DNA of 64,000 nucleotides from Rhodococcus sp. OK519. GTDB taxonomy: Bacteria; Actinomycetota; Actinomycetes; Mycobacteriales; Mycobacteriaceae. Positions 38,686 through 48,950 of this stretch are shown here, piece by piece. Under the pieces are notes generated by a model that did no database searches, was not told the origin of the DNA, and saw only the letters and a program-made list of their open reading frames with translations. Where the stretch lies: contig NZ_QAOW01000001.1 in assembly GCF_003051005.1 (NCBI RefSeq), positions 868,001 through 932,000 on the forward strand, given 5' to 3'. Both the position numbers and the translations under genes were made by a program. Within the stretch, counting starts at the first letter, position 1; each line of letters opens with the position of its first letter.

Positions 38686-39387
38686 TTACAGGCGCTTGTG
38701 GAGTGCGTCCGCCGCAGCGAGGAGGTCGGCAGCCCAGCGCGCGCCGGGGCGTCGGCCCATGCGGTCGATGGGTCCGGAGACCGAGATCGCTGCCACGACG
38801 TTGCCGGCGGCATCCCGAACCGGAGCGGCGACGCTCGCGACACCTGATTCGCGTTCGGCCGCGCTCTGCGCCCAGCCGCGGCGGCGCACCTCGACGAGAA
38901 CCCGCTCGCCGAAGGATGCGTCGGGGAGGATGGCGCGCTGGGTCTGGGCGTCCGCCCATGCGAGTAGGACCTTGGCACCCGATCCGGCCGTCATCGGTAG
39001 TCGCGCGCCGACGAGCACGGTGTCGCGCAGGCCCGTCGGGGGTTCCATCGATGCGATGCACACGCGATGGGTGCCCTCGCGTCGGTACAGCTGCACGCTC
39101 TCGCCGGTGATCTCGCGCAGTCGCGGAAGGACCAGCGCTGCGGCGTCGACGAGGGTGTCGCTCGCGCTCGCGGCCAGCTCGCCGAGCCCGGGCCCGGTGC
39201 ACCACAGGCCATCGGCGTCGCGGGTGAGGAGTCGGTGCACCTCGAGTCCCACGGCGAGGCGATGTGCGGTGGCGCGGGGGAGTCCGGTCCGGTTGCAGAG
39301 TTCGGTGAGGCTGCAGGGCTGTTCGGCGACCGCATGGAGGACGCCCATTGCTTTGTCGAGTACCCCGATGCCGCTATGCTGTCTCAT
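38686..39387 (-). CDS. ltbR: IclR-family regulator of leuCD (LtbR-like)
   Basis: A 233-residue IclR regulator: N-terminal winged helix ([38 protein letters not shown]) and C-terminal effector domain ([25 protein letters not shown]). It is divergent from leuCD, the arrangement of LtbR in Corynebacterium glutamicum, which represses leuB and leuCD, and of Rv2989. The symbol is by position and family, not by proven target. ATG 39387 follows GAAGGGAG at good spacing. Autoregulation through the shared 127-bp intergenic region is likely. Confidence 0.85.
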   Translation of the reverse strand: MRQHSGIGVLDKAMGVLHAVAEQPCSLTELCNRTGLPRATAHRLAVGLEVHRLLTRDADGLWCTGPGLGELAASASDTLVDAAALVLPRLREITGESVQLYRREGTHRVCIASMEPPTGLRDTVLVGARLPMTAGSGAKVLLAWADAQTQRAILPDASFGERVLVEVRRRGWAQSAAERESGVASVAAPVRDAAGNVVAAISVSGPIDRMGRRPGARWAADLLAAADALHKRL

Positions 39388-39514
39388 AGATCGAAACTCC
39401 CTTCTCGCATATTGGGATCATAGCCGATTGCGTGACTGGTGGTTCGACACGGCACGCGACACGGGGCAGCCCAGGAACCCGTTGGCGCGACATTCCGATA
39501 CAGAGGTGGAGAAG
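39388..39514. promoter_or_regulatory. Divergent control region between ltbR and leuC
   Basis: 127 bp carrying both promoters. On the minus strand TATGAT (39422-39417) is a good -10 for ltbR, placing its start about 25 bases from the ATG. Related words CTCATAG (39384-39390) and ATCATAG (39417-39423) recur and could be parts of regulator sites, but I see no clear palindrome. leuC has GGTGGAGAAG before its ATG. Confidence 0.45.
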
Positions 39515-40939
39515 ATGGCTGACAGAGGACGCACTCTGGCCGAGAAGGTGTGGGACGACCACGTTGTCGTGCGCGGTGAAGGAGAGGGATCGGCGCGCCA
39601 GCCGGATCTCATCTACATCGACCTGCACCTCGTTCACGAGGTCACCAGCCCGCAGGCCTTCGACGGTCTTCGGCTCGCCGGTCGCAAACTGCGTCGCCCG
39701 GACCTGACGATCGCGACCGAGGACCACAACGTCCCCACGGTCGACATCGACAAGCCGATCGCAGACCCGGTCTCGCGCACCCAGGTCGATACCTTGCGGA
39801 AGAACTGCGAGGAATTCGGAGTTCGCCTGCATCCCATGGGTGATCTCGATCAGGGCATCGTGCACGTCGTCGGCCCACAACTGGGACTGACCCAGCCGGG
39901 CACGACCGTCGTGTGTGGTGACAGCCACACGTCGACGCACGGCGCGTTCGGTGCTCTTGCAATGGGAATCGGCACCAGCGAGGTCGAGCACGTGATGGCG
40001 ACGCAGACGCTGTCGTTGCGCCCGTTCAAGACCATGGCGATCACCGTCGACGGTGAACTGCCGCCGAGCGTCACGAGCAAGGACCTGATCCTCGCCGTCA
40101 TTGCGAAGATCGGTACCGGTGGGGGACAGGGTTACGTCCTCGAGTACCGCGGCGAGGCGATCCGCAAACTCTCGATGGACGCCCGGATGACGATCTGCAA
40201 CATGTCGATCGAGGCGGGTGCTCGCGCCGGCATGATCGCGCCGGACGAGATCACCTACGAGTTCATCAAGGGTCGCCCGCACGCTCCGCAGGGAGCCGAT
40301 TGGGATGCAGCCGTTGCCGCCTGGGAACAGCTGAAGACCGATGACGACGCGGTTTTCGATGCCGAGGTGCACATCGACGCCGCGTCGTTGACGCCTTTCG
40401 TCACCTGGGGCACGAATCCCGGACAGGGTGCCCCGCTCGGTGATTCGGTTCCGAATCCTTCCGATATCGCCGACGAGAGCGAACGGTTCGCAGCGGAGAA
40501 GGCGCTGGCCTACATGGGATTGGAAGCCGGCACCCCGCTGCGCGACGTGTCGGTCGACACAGTCTTCGTCGGTTCGTGCACCAACGGCCGCATCGAGGAT
40601 CTCCGTGCCGTCGCCGAGGTTCTGAAGGGGCGCAAGGTCGCGGAGGGCGTTCGGATGCTGGTCGTTCCGGGCTCGATGCGAGTGCGCGCGCAGGCGGAGG
40701 AGGAAGGTCTCGGTGAGATCTTCACCACCGCAGGCGCGGAATGGCGTCAGGCCGGATGCTCGATGTGCCTGGGCATGAACCCGGACCAGTTGGCGCCCGG
40801 TGAGCGTTCGGCATCGACCTCGAACCGCAATTTCGAAGGCCGCCAAGGCAAGGGTGGGCGTACGCACCTCGTTTCCCCGGCCGTCGCGGCCGCGACGGCG
40901 GTGCGGGGCACGCTCTCGGCACCGGCAGATCTGGCATAG
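39515..40939 (+). CDS. leuC: 3-isopropylmalate dehydratase large subunit
   Basis: A 474-residue aconitase-family enzyme that, with LeuD, isomerises 2- to 3-isopropylmalate. Substrate and cluster motifs: [24 protein letters not shown], cluster cysteines in VGSCTNGR (one) and GCSMCLGMN (two), giving a [4Fe-4S] centre with one free iron. ATG 39515 ([16 protein letters not shown]) follows GGTGGAG; a frame beginning over 1.2 kb upstream crosses ltbR and is spurious. leuD follows after 26 bp. Probably repressed by the divergent IclR regulator when leucine is plentiful. Confidence 0.96.
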   Translation: MADRGRTLAEKVWDDHVVVRGEGEGSARQPDLIYIDLHLVHEVTSPQAFDGLRLAGRKLRRPDLTIATEDHNVPTVDIDKPIADPVSRTQVDTLRKNCEEFGVRLHPMGDLDQGIVHVVGPQLGLTQPGTTVVCGDSHTSTHGAFGALAMGIGTSEVEHVMATQTLSLRPFKTMAITVDGELPPSVTSKDLILAVIAKIGTGGGQGYVLEYRGEAIRKLSMDARMTICNMSIEAGARAGMIAPDEITYEFIKGRPHAPQGADWDAAVAAWEQLKTDDDAVFDAEVHIDAASLTPFVTWGTNPGQGAPLGDSVPNPSDIADESERFAAEKALAYMGLEAGTPLRDVSVDTVFVGSCTNGRIEDLRAVAEVLKGRKVAEGVRMLVVPGSMRVRAQAEEEGLGEIFTTAGAEWRQAGCSMCLGMNPDQLAPGERSASTSNRNFEGRQGKGGRTHLVSPAVAAATAVRGTLSAPADLA

Positions 40940-40965
40940 GGCGCAAGGGAACTAGGAGAAAAACG

Positions 40966-41577
40966 ATGGAAGCCTTTACCACTCATAAGGGAATCGGTGT
41001 CCCGCTGCGCCGGTCCAACGTCGACACCGATCAGATCATCCCCGCGGTGTACCTGAAGCGGGTGACCCGCAGCGGTTTCGAGGACGGTCTGTTCGCCGCG
41101 TGGCGGACTGATCCGGAGTTCATCCTCAACGTCGCACCGTACGACAAGGGCAGCGTCCTGGTGGCAGGTCCTGACTTCGGTACGGGGTCGTCTCGTGAAC
41201 ACGCGGTGTGGGCGTTGTCCGACTTCGGTTTCCGTGTCGTCATTGCGTCACGTTTTGCCGATATCTTCCGCGGCAACTCGGGCAAGGCCGGTCTGCTCGC
41301 CGCTCAGGTCGAGCAGAGCGACGTCGAGATGCTGTGGAAGCTGCTCGAGGAGCAGCCCGGTCTGGAACTTGTGGTCGATCTCGAAACCAAGACCGTGACC
41401 GCTGGAACGACGGTGGTGCCGTTCGAGATTGACGACTACACCCGCTGGCGACTGCTCGAGGGTCTCGACGACATCGGACTCACGTTGCGCCAGGTAGAGG
41501 CGATTTCCGAGTTCGAAAAGTCAAGGCCGTCATGGAAACCTGAGACCCTTCCCGCTCGGGTCGCGAACGACAATTGA
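40966..41577 (+). CDS. leuD: 3-isopropylmalate dehydratase small subunit
   Basis: A 203-residue swivel domain partner of LeuC. Conserved motifs: [41 protein letters not shown] (substrate loop) and [20 protein letters not shown] 40966 is preceded by AGGAGAAAAACG, a strong ribosome site. It closes the leuCD unit; a hairpin terminator follows before hupB. Confidence 0.96.
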   Translation: MEAFTTHKGIGVPLRRSNVDTDQIIPAVYLKRVTRSGFEDGLFAAWRTDPEFILNVAPYDKGSVLVAGPDFGTGSSREHAVWALSDFGFRVVIASRFADIFRGNSGKAGLLAAQVEQSDVEMLWKLLEEQPGLELVVDLETKTVTAGTTVVPFEIDDYTRWRLLEGLDDIGLTLRQVEAISEFEKSRPSWKPETLPARVANDN

Positions 41578-41596
41578 TGCAATCGGATAGCTGGTT

Positions 41597-41629
41597 CGGC
41601 CCCTCGATCTACCACAGATCGGGGGGCCG
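41597..41629 (+). terminator. Hairpin terminator after leuD
   Basis: CGGCCCCTCGATCT (41597-41610) and AGATCGGGGGGCCG (41616-41629), 14 positions with one G-U pair, loop ACCAC. Confidence 0.75.
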
Positions 41630-41733
41630 CGCTTGATGAGAATTGGCGTGGCACATAGACTCTTGCCGATTTCGGGTTTACCGTAGTTCATAGTCGGTCC
41701 GACGGTGGACCATTAGCTTGCGGAGGAATTTCC

Positions 41734-42483
41734 ATGAACAAGGCAGAGCTGATCGATGTTCTGACCGAGAAGCTGGGCACGGACAGGCGCACCGCCAGCG
41801 AGGCCGTCGAGCACGTGGTCGACACGATCGTGCGTGCCGTCCACTCCGGCGAGAGCGTCACCATCACCGGCTTCGGTGTCTTCGAGCAGCGTCGTCGCGC
41901 AGCGCGCGTCGCACGCAACCCGCGTACCGGTGAGACCGTCAAGGTCAAGCCGACGTCGGTTCCGGCATTCCGTCCGGGCGCTCAGTTCAAGGCGCTCATC
42001 GCCGGTGGCCAGAAGCTTCCCAGCGCGGGTCCGGCCGTCAAGCGCGGCGCGGCAGAGCCCGTGAAGAAGGCGGCCAAGAAGACGGCGGCGAAGAAGACCG
42101 CCGCCAAGAAGACCGTGGCGAAGAAGACCGCGGCCAAGGCTCCGGCCAAGACCGTGGCCAAGAAGACCGCGGCGAAGGCTCCGGCCAAGACCGTGGCCAA
42201 GAAGACCGCGGCGAAGGCTCCGGCCAAGACCGTGGCCAAGAAGACCGCGGCCAAGGCTCCGGCCAAGACCGCAGCCAAGACTGTCGCCAAGAAGACCGCG
42301 GCGAAGGCTCCGGCCAAGACCGTGGCCAAGAAGACCGCGGCCAAGGCTCCCGCCAAGACCGCAGCCAAGACTGTCGCGAAGAAGACTGCGGCCAAGGCTC
42401 CGGCCAAGACCGCAGCCAAGAAGACCGTCGCGAAGAAGACTGCAGCAAAGAAGACTCCGGCCAAGCGCACCGCGCGCAAGTAA
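41734..42483 (+). CDS. hupB: Nucleoid protein HU with a long Lys/Ala-rich tail (HupB/MDP1 type)
   Basis: A 249-residue actinobacterial HU. Residues 1-92 are a standard HU fold ([59 protein letters not shown]). The remaining 150 residues are an unstructured, histone-H1-like tail of [11 protein letters not shown]-type repeats with seven KAPAK cores. The tail gives extra DNA binding and is the site of lysine modification in mycobacteria. ATG 41734 follows GCGGAGGAATTTCC. The tail is longer than in many relatives, and its repeat number probably varies. It sits between leuCD and mutT1 as in M. tuberculosis (Rv2986c). Confidence 0.96.
   Translation: MNKAELIDVLTEKLGTDRRTASEAVEHVVDTIVRAVHSGESVTITGFGVFEQRRRAARVARNPRTGETVKVKPTSVPAFRPGAQFKALIAGGQKLPSAGPAVKRGAAEPVKKAAKKTAAKKTAAKKTVAKKTAAKAPAKTVAKKTAAKAPAKTVAKKTAAKAPAKTVAKKTAAKAPAKTAAKTVAKKTAAKAPAKTVAKKTAAKAPAKTAAKTVAKKTAAKAPAKTAAKKTVAKKTAAKKTPAKRTARK
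42061..42480 (+). repeat. In-frame tandem repeats encoding the HupB tail
   Basis: Imperfect units of 39 bp (encoding [13 protein letters not shown]) and 51 bp (with an extra AAKT) built from GCCAAGAAGACC and GCTCCGGCCAAGACC words. Seven KAPAK cores are present. Near identity between neighbouring units suggests recent expansion or gene conversion. Confidence 0.9.
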
Positions 42484-42522
42484 GTCGCCAGTAGGCGGCT
42501 TCGCCGGAATACTCCGTAACTG

Positions 42523-42561
42523 ACAAGGCGGCCACGGGATTCAATCCCGTGGCCGCCTTGT
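42523..42561. terminator. Bidirectional terminator between hupB and mutT1
   Basis: Perfect 18-bp stem: ACAAGGCGGCCACGGGAT (42523-42540) and ATCCCGTGGCCGCCTTGT (42544-42561), 3-base loop. It lies between convergent genes; the strongest hairpin in the window. Confidence 0.9.
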
Positions 42562-42575
42562 CGTGTACCCGAGGT

Positions 42576-43508
42576 TCAGGCTTCGTTGCGGATGGTCGGC
42601 AACGGGCTGTCGATGTGGTCAGCCGCCACCAGTCGCCCACCCGACAGCGAGAGCGCCCATATGCTGGCCTTGCGGTTTCGAGCAGCGGGCAGAGCGATGC
42701 CGTCCCGTTCGGCCCACCAGTCCAGGAGATCGGGTATTACGCCGCCCTGGCTGCAGATGACTTGCACGCCACCCCTCGCGGCGATCTTCCGCGCGCGTGC
42801 CCGAGCGCCCGCGGGGTCGGCCGCGTACCCCTCCTCGGAGAGCAGCGATTCGATGCCGATCGGTACGCCCAGCGACTCTGCGAGCGGTTCCACGGTCTGC
42901 ACGCACCGGGTTCGGTCGGCTGACGAGACCTCCGACGCTCCGAAGGCTCGGAGTTGGGCGACAAGGGCTTCGGCTTGAGCGCGGCCCTTCTCGTCGAGGG
43001 GCCTCAGGTCGTCGTCTCCCACGTACTTCTTGCGGCTCCCGGCCTTCGCGTGGCGGACCAGCAGGACTGTCGTGGTGTCGGGCGGCAGCTGTACGAACCG
43101 GCGCAAGATGGTTCGATCCATGGGATACGACAGCTGATCGGGTACTTCGTCCGGAGGCAGCCAGCGCAACTCGTCCACCTCGTCGTTCGGTGTGAATTGG
43201 CCCGATACCGCCTCAGCGGCCCAGTATTCGACGCGTTTGAGTTTGCGATGCCCCGGTATCGGATATGTCACACGTGAGAGGTGTCGCCCTAATTGCGCCG
43301 TAATTCCGGTCTCTTCGTGGATCTCACGGACGGCGGCTGAAATCGCGGTTTCCCCGGGGTCGAGTTTCCCCTTGGGAAATGACCAGTCGTCGTACTTGGG
43401 CCGGTGAATGAGTGCGATTTCGATCTCGTACGGATTCGTCGGTGACTTGCGCCACAAAACTGCGCCGGCCGCGAAGATGTTTGCTTTGACCGGTTTATCG
43501 GGACTCAA
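42576..43508 (-). CDS. mutT1: MutT1-type protein: NUDIX hydrolase fused to histidine phosphatase
   Basis: A 310-residue two-domain protein. The N-terminal NUDIX box is GKLDPGETAISAAVREIHEETGI in form, with the REIHEETG core. The C-terminal histidine-phosphatase domain starts at VLLVRHAKAGSRKKY with the RHA catalytic histidine. In mycobacteria MutT1 hydrolyses 8-oxo-GTP/dGTP and diadenosine polyphosphates and prevents A:T to C:G changes. The likely start is TTG 43508 (LSPDKPVKANIFAAG), preceded by GGAAGGAACC at proper spacing; a longer frame runs 58 residues upstream with no family features. Matches Rv2985 between hupB and ppk. Confidence 0.9.
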   Translation of the reverse strand: MSPDKPVKANIFAAGAVLWRKSPTNPYEIEIALIHRPKYDDWSFPKGKLDPGETAISAAVREIHEETGITAQLGRHLSRVTYPIPGHRKLKRVEYWAAEAVSGQFTPNDEVDELRWLPPDEVPDQLSYPMDRTILRRFVQLPPDTTTVLLVRHAKAGSRKKYVGDDDLRPLDEKGRAQAEALVAQLRAFGASEVSSADRTRCVQTVEPLAESLGVPIGIESLLSEEGYAADPAGARARARKIAARGGVQVICSQGGVIPDLLDWWAERDGIALPAARNRKASIWALSLSGGRLVAADHIDSPLPTIRNEA

Positions 43509-43570
43509 GGCTGTGGTTCCTTCCCTCGACCGGGATCGCGATCGAATGGCGGACTGGAGCGGATTCCGCG

Positions 43571-45790
43571 TCAGGAGCTGGTGGATCTGCGCCGGCGCAT
43601 CATTTCTTCCTGGTGCTCGCGCACCTTCTCGCCGCGGGCGGGCGCGGCCTGCCAGCTGCCGTCGGACTGGAGGACCCAGCATCGGGTCGTGGGATCCAGT
43701 GCGGACTCGAAGATCTCGTCGAGTTGGCGGGTGAGCCGCGGATCCTTGACCTGCGCCATCACCTCGACACGGCGATCGAGGTTGCGGTGCATCATGTCGG
43801 CGCTGCCGATCCAGAACTCGTTGGAACCTTGGAAGTGCATGATCCGGGAGTGTTCGAGGAACCGGCCGAGGATCGAGCGCACCTCGATGTGCTCGCTCAG
43901 GCCGGGAACCCCGGGCTTGAGTGCACAGATGCCGCGCACCACGATTCGGACCGGCACGCCGGCCTGCGAGGCCCGATACAGCGCATCGATCACCTGCTCG
44001 TCGACGAGGGCGTTGGCCTTGAGCCGGATTCCCGACTCTCGGCCCGCCTTCCGGTGCTCGATCTCGGTTTCGATGCGCTCGACGATTCCGGCGCGAACGC
44101 CGTACGGGGCCACGAGAAGGTTGCGATACTGGGACTTTCGCGAATACCCGGTGAGCGAGTTGAAGAGATCCGTCAGGTCGGCGCCGATCTCCGGTGCGGC
44201 GGTGAGCAGGCCGACATCCTCGTACAGGCGCGCCGTCTTGGGGTTGTAGTTGCCGGTTCCGATGTGGCAGTAGCGGCGGATGGTCGAACCCTCACGACGG
44301 ACCACCAGGCATGTCTTGCAATGTGTTTTGAGACCGACGAGTCCGTATACGACGTGGACTCCGGCCTGTTCGAGTTTGCGCGCCCACTTGATGTTCGCCT
44401 GCTCGTCGAAGCGTGCCTTGATCTCGACGAGTGCCACGACCTGCTTGCCGGCCTCGGCCGCGTCGACGAGTGCGTTGACGATCGGGGAGTCGCCGGACGT
44501 GCGGTACAGCGTCTGCTTGATGGCCAGCACTTGTGGGTCGGCGGCGGCCTGTTCGATGAACCGTTGCACGCTCGTGGAGAACGAATCGTACGGGTGCTGA
44601 ACGAGAACGTCGCCGTCACGCAGGGTCGCGAAGACACTCTTGGGTGTCTCTCGCTCACCGAACGCGGGGTGCGTGGCCGGAACGAACGGGGCGTCCTTCA
44701 GGTTGGGGCGATCGACGCCGTAGACCTGCCATAGCGACGAAAGATCAAGAAGCCCAGGAACTTGGATCACATCGCCGGGGTCGACGTCGAGTTCGCGGAG
44801 CAGCAGTTCGAGCATGTGGTCCGTCATGTCGTCCGCCACCTCGAGGCGAACCGGGGAACCGAACCGACGGCGCGCCAGCTCACGTTCGAGCGCCTGGAGC
44901 AGATCCTCGTCGCGATCCTCCTCGACCTCGAAATCCGCGTTGCGCGTTATACGGAACGCGTGGTGCTCCACCACTTCCATGCCAGGGAACAGCACGTCGA
45001 GGTGGGCGGCGATGAGGTCCTCGGTCGGCAGGAACGCCGCGATCGCGCTCGGGTTGTCGGTGCGCGTCACCCGCACGAACCGGTCGACGTTGTCCGGCAC
45101 CTTGACGCGCGCGAAGTGCTCGCCGCCGGTCGCCCTGTCCTTCACTGTGACCGCGAGGTTGAGACTGAGACCGCTGATGTAGGGGAACGGATGCGCCGGA
45201 TCGACGGCCAGGGGCGTCAGGACCGGGAAGACCTGCTCGTGGAAGTGAGCAGACAGCCGGCGCCGTTCCTCGGCATCGAGATCTGCCCAGCCGATGATCG
45301 AGATGCCCTCCTCGGCAAGGGCGGGGCGAACGGAGTCGAGGAACACCCGCGCGTGCTTGTAGGAGATCTCCTGCGTGCGGGATCCGATCAACGCCAACTG
45401 CTCACGGGGCGAGAGGCCGTCCGCCGAACGCACCGAAAGGCCGGTTTCGTCCCGCCTCTTCAGTCCGGCGACTCGCACCATGTAGAACTCGTCGAGGTTG
45501 GACGCGAAGATCGCGAGGAACTTGGCGCGTTCGAGCAGGGGCAGCGAGGTGTCCTCGGCGAGGGCGAGGACACGAGAGTTGAAGTCGAGCCAGCTCAGTT
45601 CGCGGTTGAGGTAGCGCGCCGCGGGGAGTCCGCCGTCGGGAGCCCCGGTGGGCGTGGCCGCCGGGGGCGCGGTGGGGATGATGGCCGAGCGGCCGCTTCC
45701 GATGTCCGGTCGCGTCCGGTCGGGGATGGAGCCGTCCTCCGCGGTGCGGTCGGAGTCGGTGCTTCGCTCGAGTGCTCTCCCGTTGCTCAC
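43571..45790 (-). CDS. ppk: Polyphosphate kinase
   Basis: A 739-residue PPK1 that makes polyphosphate from ATP. After a variable 55-residue N-terminus the enzyme begins at [18 protein letters not shown]. Active-site histidines are present in [13 protein letters not shown] and [12 protein letters not shown] (the autophosphorylated one), with the ATP-binding [10 protein letters not shown] segment. GTG 45790 start. It lies 62 bp upstream of mutT1 on the same strand. PPK and MutT1 are neighbours in mycobacteria, both handling nucleotide phosphates. Corresponds to Rv2984. Confidence 0.96.
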   Translation of the reverse strand: MSNGRALERSTDSDRTAEDGSIPDRTRPDIGSGRSAIIPTAPPAATPTGAPDGGLPAARYLNRELSWLDFNSRVLALAEDTSLPLLERAKFLAIFASNLDEFYMVRVAGLKRRDETGLSVRSADGLSPREQLALIGSRTQEISYKHARVFLDSVRPALAEEGISIIGWADLDAEERRRLSAHFHEQVFPVLTPLAVDPAHPFPYISGLSLNLAVTVKDRATGGEHFARVKVPDNVDRFVRVTRTDNPSAIAAFLPTEDLIAAHLDVLFPGMEVVEHHAFRITRNADFEVEEDRDEDLLQALERELARRRFGSPVRLEVADDMTDHMLELLLRELDVDPGDVIQVPGLLDLSSLWQVYGVDRPNLKDAPFVPATHPAFGERETPKSVFATLRDGDVLVQHPYDSFSTSVQRFIEQAAADPQVLAIKQTLYRTSGDSPIVNALVDAAEAGKQVVALVEIKARFDEQANIKWARKLEQAGVHVVYGLVGLKTHCKTCLVVRREGSTIRRYCHIGTGNYNPKTARLYEDVGLLTAAPEIGADLTDLFNSLTGYSRKSQYRNLLVAPYGVRAGIVERIETEIEHRKAGRESGIRLKANALVDEQVIDALYRASQAGVPVRIVVRGICALKPGVPGLSEHIEVRSILGRFLEHSRIMHFQGSNEFWIGSADMMHRNLDRRVEVMAQVKDPRLTRQLDEIFESALDPTTRCWVLQSDGSWQAAPARGEKVREHQEEMMRRRRSTSS

Positions 45791-45850
45791 TCCACGATCA
45801 TCCCTCGAGTTTCACAGGCAGGACAATCGATCACGCGTAGTTCACATGCA

Positions 45851-46576
45851 TCAGGCCTGCCGGACACCCGGCGTGCATCCGAGGCGATCGAAAACGACCT
45901 GTGTCGCCGGCCCGAGGCCCAGTCGCGCCGCCGCCACCAGATCGTCGAGGGTGTCGACGTCCTGGCGCAGACCCGGCCACGGGCCGTCGAGGACGTGGGC
46001 GCCGGACGCGATGTGGGCTCGGGCGGAGCCGGTTCCGAATCTCGGGTCGAGTCGGGCGCCGGGGCCGCATGCGAAGAGGGCCGAGGTGCCGGTGCCGGTG
46101 TGGTCCACGACGATCGCGCGCCCGGCTGCGCGGGACTGGGCGAGCGCGTCGAGCAGTTCGCCGGTCCGGAGCGCAGGGAGGTCCGCCTGGAGGGCCACGA
46201 CGTCGGTGAGGTCGGGGGCTGTTTCGAGCGTCCGTTCCGTGGCTGCGAGGGCCGCGTTGAGGCCGGATTCGCCGCCGGTGCGGCGGACCGGGTCCGGTCG
46301 ATGATGAACCCCGCACTCAGCGGCGATCGCCGCGACGATCGGGTCGGGCGTGACGACGGTGATGTCGGTGATCGGAGCGGTCTCGATCGTGTCACGCGCC
46401 CCCACGAGGACCGACAGCGTGTCGCGCAGCATCGCCACCACGAGGTCGGTCCGGTCGGCGGCCGACAACGCTTCGGCGAGGCGGGTCTTCGCTCGACTCA
46501 GGTCCTTGACGGCAACGATGACATGGGTGTGGACATGGGTATGTGCCGCACGTTCCTGTCGGTTCACACCCCTCAT
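45851..46576 (-). CDS. fbiD: Phosphoenolpyruvate/2-phospholactate guanylyltransferase of F420 synthesis
   Basis: A 241-residue nucleotidyltransferase of the CofC/FbiD family, which joins GTP to phosphoenolpyruvate (bacteria) or 2-phospho-L-lactate (archaea) in the first step to coenzyme F420. Features: VIVAVKDLSRAKTRLAEAL at the start, the VVALQADLPALRTGEL metal-binding strand, and GTGTSALFACGPGARLDPRFG. Matches Rv2983 in position. ATG 46576 is chosen; a GTG three codons later is close behind AGGGG and is an alternative. fbiA, fbiB and fbiC are not in this window. It is divergent from gpsA. Confidence 0.9.
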   Translation of the reverse strand: MRGVNRQERAAHTHVHTHVIVAVKDLSRAKTRLAEALSAADRTDLVVAMLRDTLSVLVGARDTIETAPITDITVVTPDPIVAAIAAECGVHHRPDPVRRTGGESGLNAALAATERTLETAPDLTDVVALQADLPALRTGELLDALAQSRAAGRAIVVDHTGTGTSALFACGPGARLDPRFGTGSARAHIASGAHVLDGPWPGLRQDVDTLDDLVAAARLGLGPATQVVFDRLGCTPGVRQA

Positions 46577-46730
46577 GCGGCCAATCTTGCCAGCCGCGCC
46601 GACGGTGCAGCGCGACCGGCGACCGGTTGGTGTGGGGGATATCGTGTTCGCAGGTAGTGAGCGGGCAGGTCGGCAGCGGAACGGTGTGGGCAGTGAACAA
46701 CTCGGGTGAGCGCGGAGTGGAGGGGGCGGC

Positions 46731-47729
46731 GTGAGCAAGGCGGCGGTTCTGGGGGCGGGATCGTGGGGGACGGCGTTCGCGAAAGTGCTTGCCGACGCGG
46801 GAACCGACGTGACGTTGTGGGCTCGGCGGACCGAGATCGCCGACGCCGTCGTCTCCCGGCACGAGAACCCGGACTACCTGCCCGGGATTGCGCTACCGCC
46901 GACGCTGTCGGCGACCGCCGATCATGAGGAGGCTCTCGCCGGGGCGGACATCGTCGTCCTCGCCGTGCCGTCCCAGTCGCTGCGCGGCAATCTCCAGCAG
47001 TGGACGGGGGCGATCGGTCCGGACGCGACACTGCTCAGTCTTGCGAAGGGCATCGAGTCCGTGACCCTGCTCCGGATGAGTGAGGTGATCTCGCAGGTGG
47101 CGGCGGTGGACCTCTCGCGTGTCGCGGTCCTGTCCGGGCCCAACCTCGCGCGCGAGATCGCACTCGGTCAGCCGGCTGCGACGGTCGTCGCATGCACCGA
47201 CGAGGCTCGCGCCCTCGCTGTTCAGAAGGCTTGTGCAACAAGTTATTTCCGCCCGTACACCAATACGGATGTGATCGGCTGCGAGGTCGGCGGCGCCTGC
47301 AAGAACGTGATTGCGCTGGCGTGCGGAATGGCGTCCGGGATCGGCCTGGGGGAGAACACGATCGCGAGCCTGATCACGCGGGGCCTCGCGGAGATCATCA
47401 GACTCGGCGTCGCTCTGGGCGCCAATGCTGCGACACTCGCCGGGCTGGCCGGCGTCGGCGACCTGGTGGCGACCTGCACCTCGCCGCTCTCGCGGAACCG
47501 TTCGTTCGGTGAGCGACTCGGCCTCGGTGGTTCGCTCGAGAGCGCGCAGGCTGCGACCAACGGCCAGATCGCGGAGGGGGTCAAGTCCTGCACGTCGGTG
47601 AGGGCGCTTGCCGCTGCGAACGGTGTCGAGGTGCCGCTCGCTGACGCCGTGCACCGGGTGTGTCACGAGGGCATGTCCGTTCACGATGCGGTCGGCATGT
47701 TGCTGGGTCGTCGCATCAAGCCGGAGTAG
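46731..47729 (+). CDS. gpsA: Glycerol-3-phosphate dehydrogenase [NAD(P)+]
   Basis: A 332-residue enzyme making sn-glycerol 3-phosphate for phospholipids. The Rossmann loop is [20 protein letters not shown]. Further conserved segments are [17 protein letters not shown], the catalytic lysine in [14 protein letters not shown], and the NRSFGERLG block. GTG 46731 start. Followed after 71 bp by ddl in the same direction, as in M. tuberculosis (Rv2982c, Rv2981c). Confidence 0.96.
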   Translation: MSKAAVLGAGSWGTAFAKVLADAGTDVTLWARRTEIADAVVSRHENPDYLPGIALPPTLSATADHEEALAGADIVVLAVPSQSLRGNLQQWTGAIGPDATLLSLAKGIESVTLLRMSEVISQVAAVDLSRVAVLSGPNLAREIALGQPAATVVACTDEARALAVQKACATSYFRPYTNTDVIGCEVGGACKNVIALACGMASGIGLGENTIASLITRGLAEIIRLGVALGANAATLAGLAGVGDLVATCTSPLSRNRSFGERLGLGGSLESAQAATNGQIAEGVKSCTSVRALAAANGVEVPLADAVHRVCHEGMSVHDAVGMLLGRRIKPE

Positions 47730-47800
47730 TCGCAGGCCGATCGAATCGAGCTGTTCGGTCGGTTCGTAGGAAGGGTGCGCGCAACGGTACGGTTTGGGGC

Positions 47801-48907
47801 GTGAACAATCCGCGTACCAGGGTCGCCGTCGTCTTCGGTGGCCGCAGTAACGAACATTCGGTGTCCTGTGTCTCCGCCGGCAGCGTCCTGAGGAACCTCG
47901 ACCCGGATCGCTACGAGGTGGTACCGATCGGCATCACGACCGATGGTGCGTGGGTGCTCGGTTCGACCGATCCCGCCGATCTCGCGATCCGCGACCGGTC
48001 CATGCCGACCGTCGACGCGAACGGCAAGGCGCTCGCCCTGACCGCCGATCCCACACGCGCGGGTGCTCTCGTGTCCCTCGACGACACGCAGGCCGGTCAG
48101 GTGCTCGCGTCGGTCGACGTCGTCTTCCCGGTCTTGCACGGCGCGTACGGCGAGGACGGAACCGTCCAGGGTCTGCTCGAGCTCGCGGGGATTCCGTACG
48201 TCGGTCCCGGTGTGCTCGCCAGCGCTGCCGGCATGGACAAGGAGTTCACCAAGAAGCTTCTCGCGGCCGAGGGTCTGCCCGTCGGCTTCCAGGTGGTGCT
48301 GCGCCCCGGGACGTCCACCGTCACCGAGGAGCAGAAGAAGCAGCTCGGGCTCCCGGTGTTCGTGAAGCCGGCCCGCGGAGGCTCGTCCATCGGGATCACT
48401 CGTGTCGCGGACTGGTCGCAGTTCGACTCAGCGGTCGCCGAGGCGCGCAGGCACGACCCCAAGGTCATCGTCGAGTCCGGCATCGTCGGGCGCGAGGTGG
48501 AGTGCGGTGTCCTCGAGTTCCCCGACGGCGACGTGCGCGCCAGTGTCGTCGCCGAGATCCGCATGCCCGACACCGGCGGTGACGAGTCCGCGTTCTACGA
48601 CTTCGACACCAAGTACCTCGACGACATCTGCGAATTCGACGTCCCGGCCAAGCTCGACGACGACGTCAGTGAGCAGATCCGCGCACTCGCGGTGAAGGCC
48701 TTCCGTGCGCTCGACTGCCAGGGCCTGGCCCGGGTCGACTTCTTCGTCACCGAGGACGGCCCGGTGATCAACGAGATCAACACGATGCCCGGCTTCACGT
48801 CGATCTCGATGTACCCGCGCATGTGGCAGGCGGCCGGCGTCGAGTACGCCACGCTGGTGTCGACTCTCGTCGACACCGCAGTCGCGCGCGGGACGGGGCT
48901 GCGCTGA
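47801..48907 (+). CDS. ddl: D-alanine--D-alanine ligase
   Basis: A 368-residue ATP-grasp ligase making D-Ala-D-Ala for peptidoglycan. Motifs: [43 protein letters not shown], the ATP lysine in [14 protein letters not shown], and metal ligands in [20 protein letters not shown] 47801 is the start; the longer frame reaches into the end of gpsA and has no ribosome site. The target of D-cycloserine in related organisms. Confidence 0.95.
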   Translation: MNNPRTRVAVVFGGRSNEHSVSCVSAGSVLRNLDPDRYEVVPIGITTDGAWVLGSTDPADLAIRDRSMPTVDANGKALALTADPTRAGALVSLDDTQAGQVLASVDVVFPVLHGAYGEDGTVQGLLELAGIPYVGPGVLASAAGMDKEFTKKLLAAEGLPVGFQVVLRPGTSTVTEEQKKQLGLPVFVKPARGGSSIGITRVADWSQFDSAVAEARRHDPKVIVESGIVGREVECGVLEFPDGDVRASVVAEIRMPDTGGDESAFYDFDTKYLDDICEFDVPAKLDDDVSEQIRALAVKAFRALDCQGLARVDFFVTEDGPVINEINTMPGFTSISMYPRMWQAAGVEYATLVSTLVDTAVARGTGLR

Positions 48908-48950
48908 GCTGAGCTGATCCCAGCGTCCGGCACCCGGCCCGCGCGGCGCG

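Noticed and set aside
42061-42480. Regular repeats resembling a CRISPR array
   Set aside because: The units are in frame and encode the HupB tail; there are no unique spacers and no cas genes.
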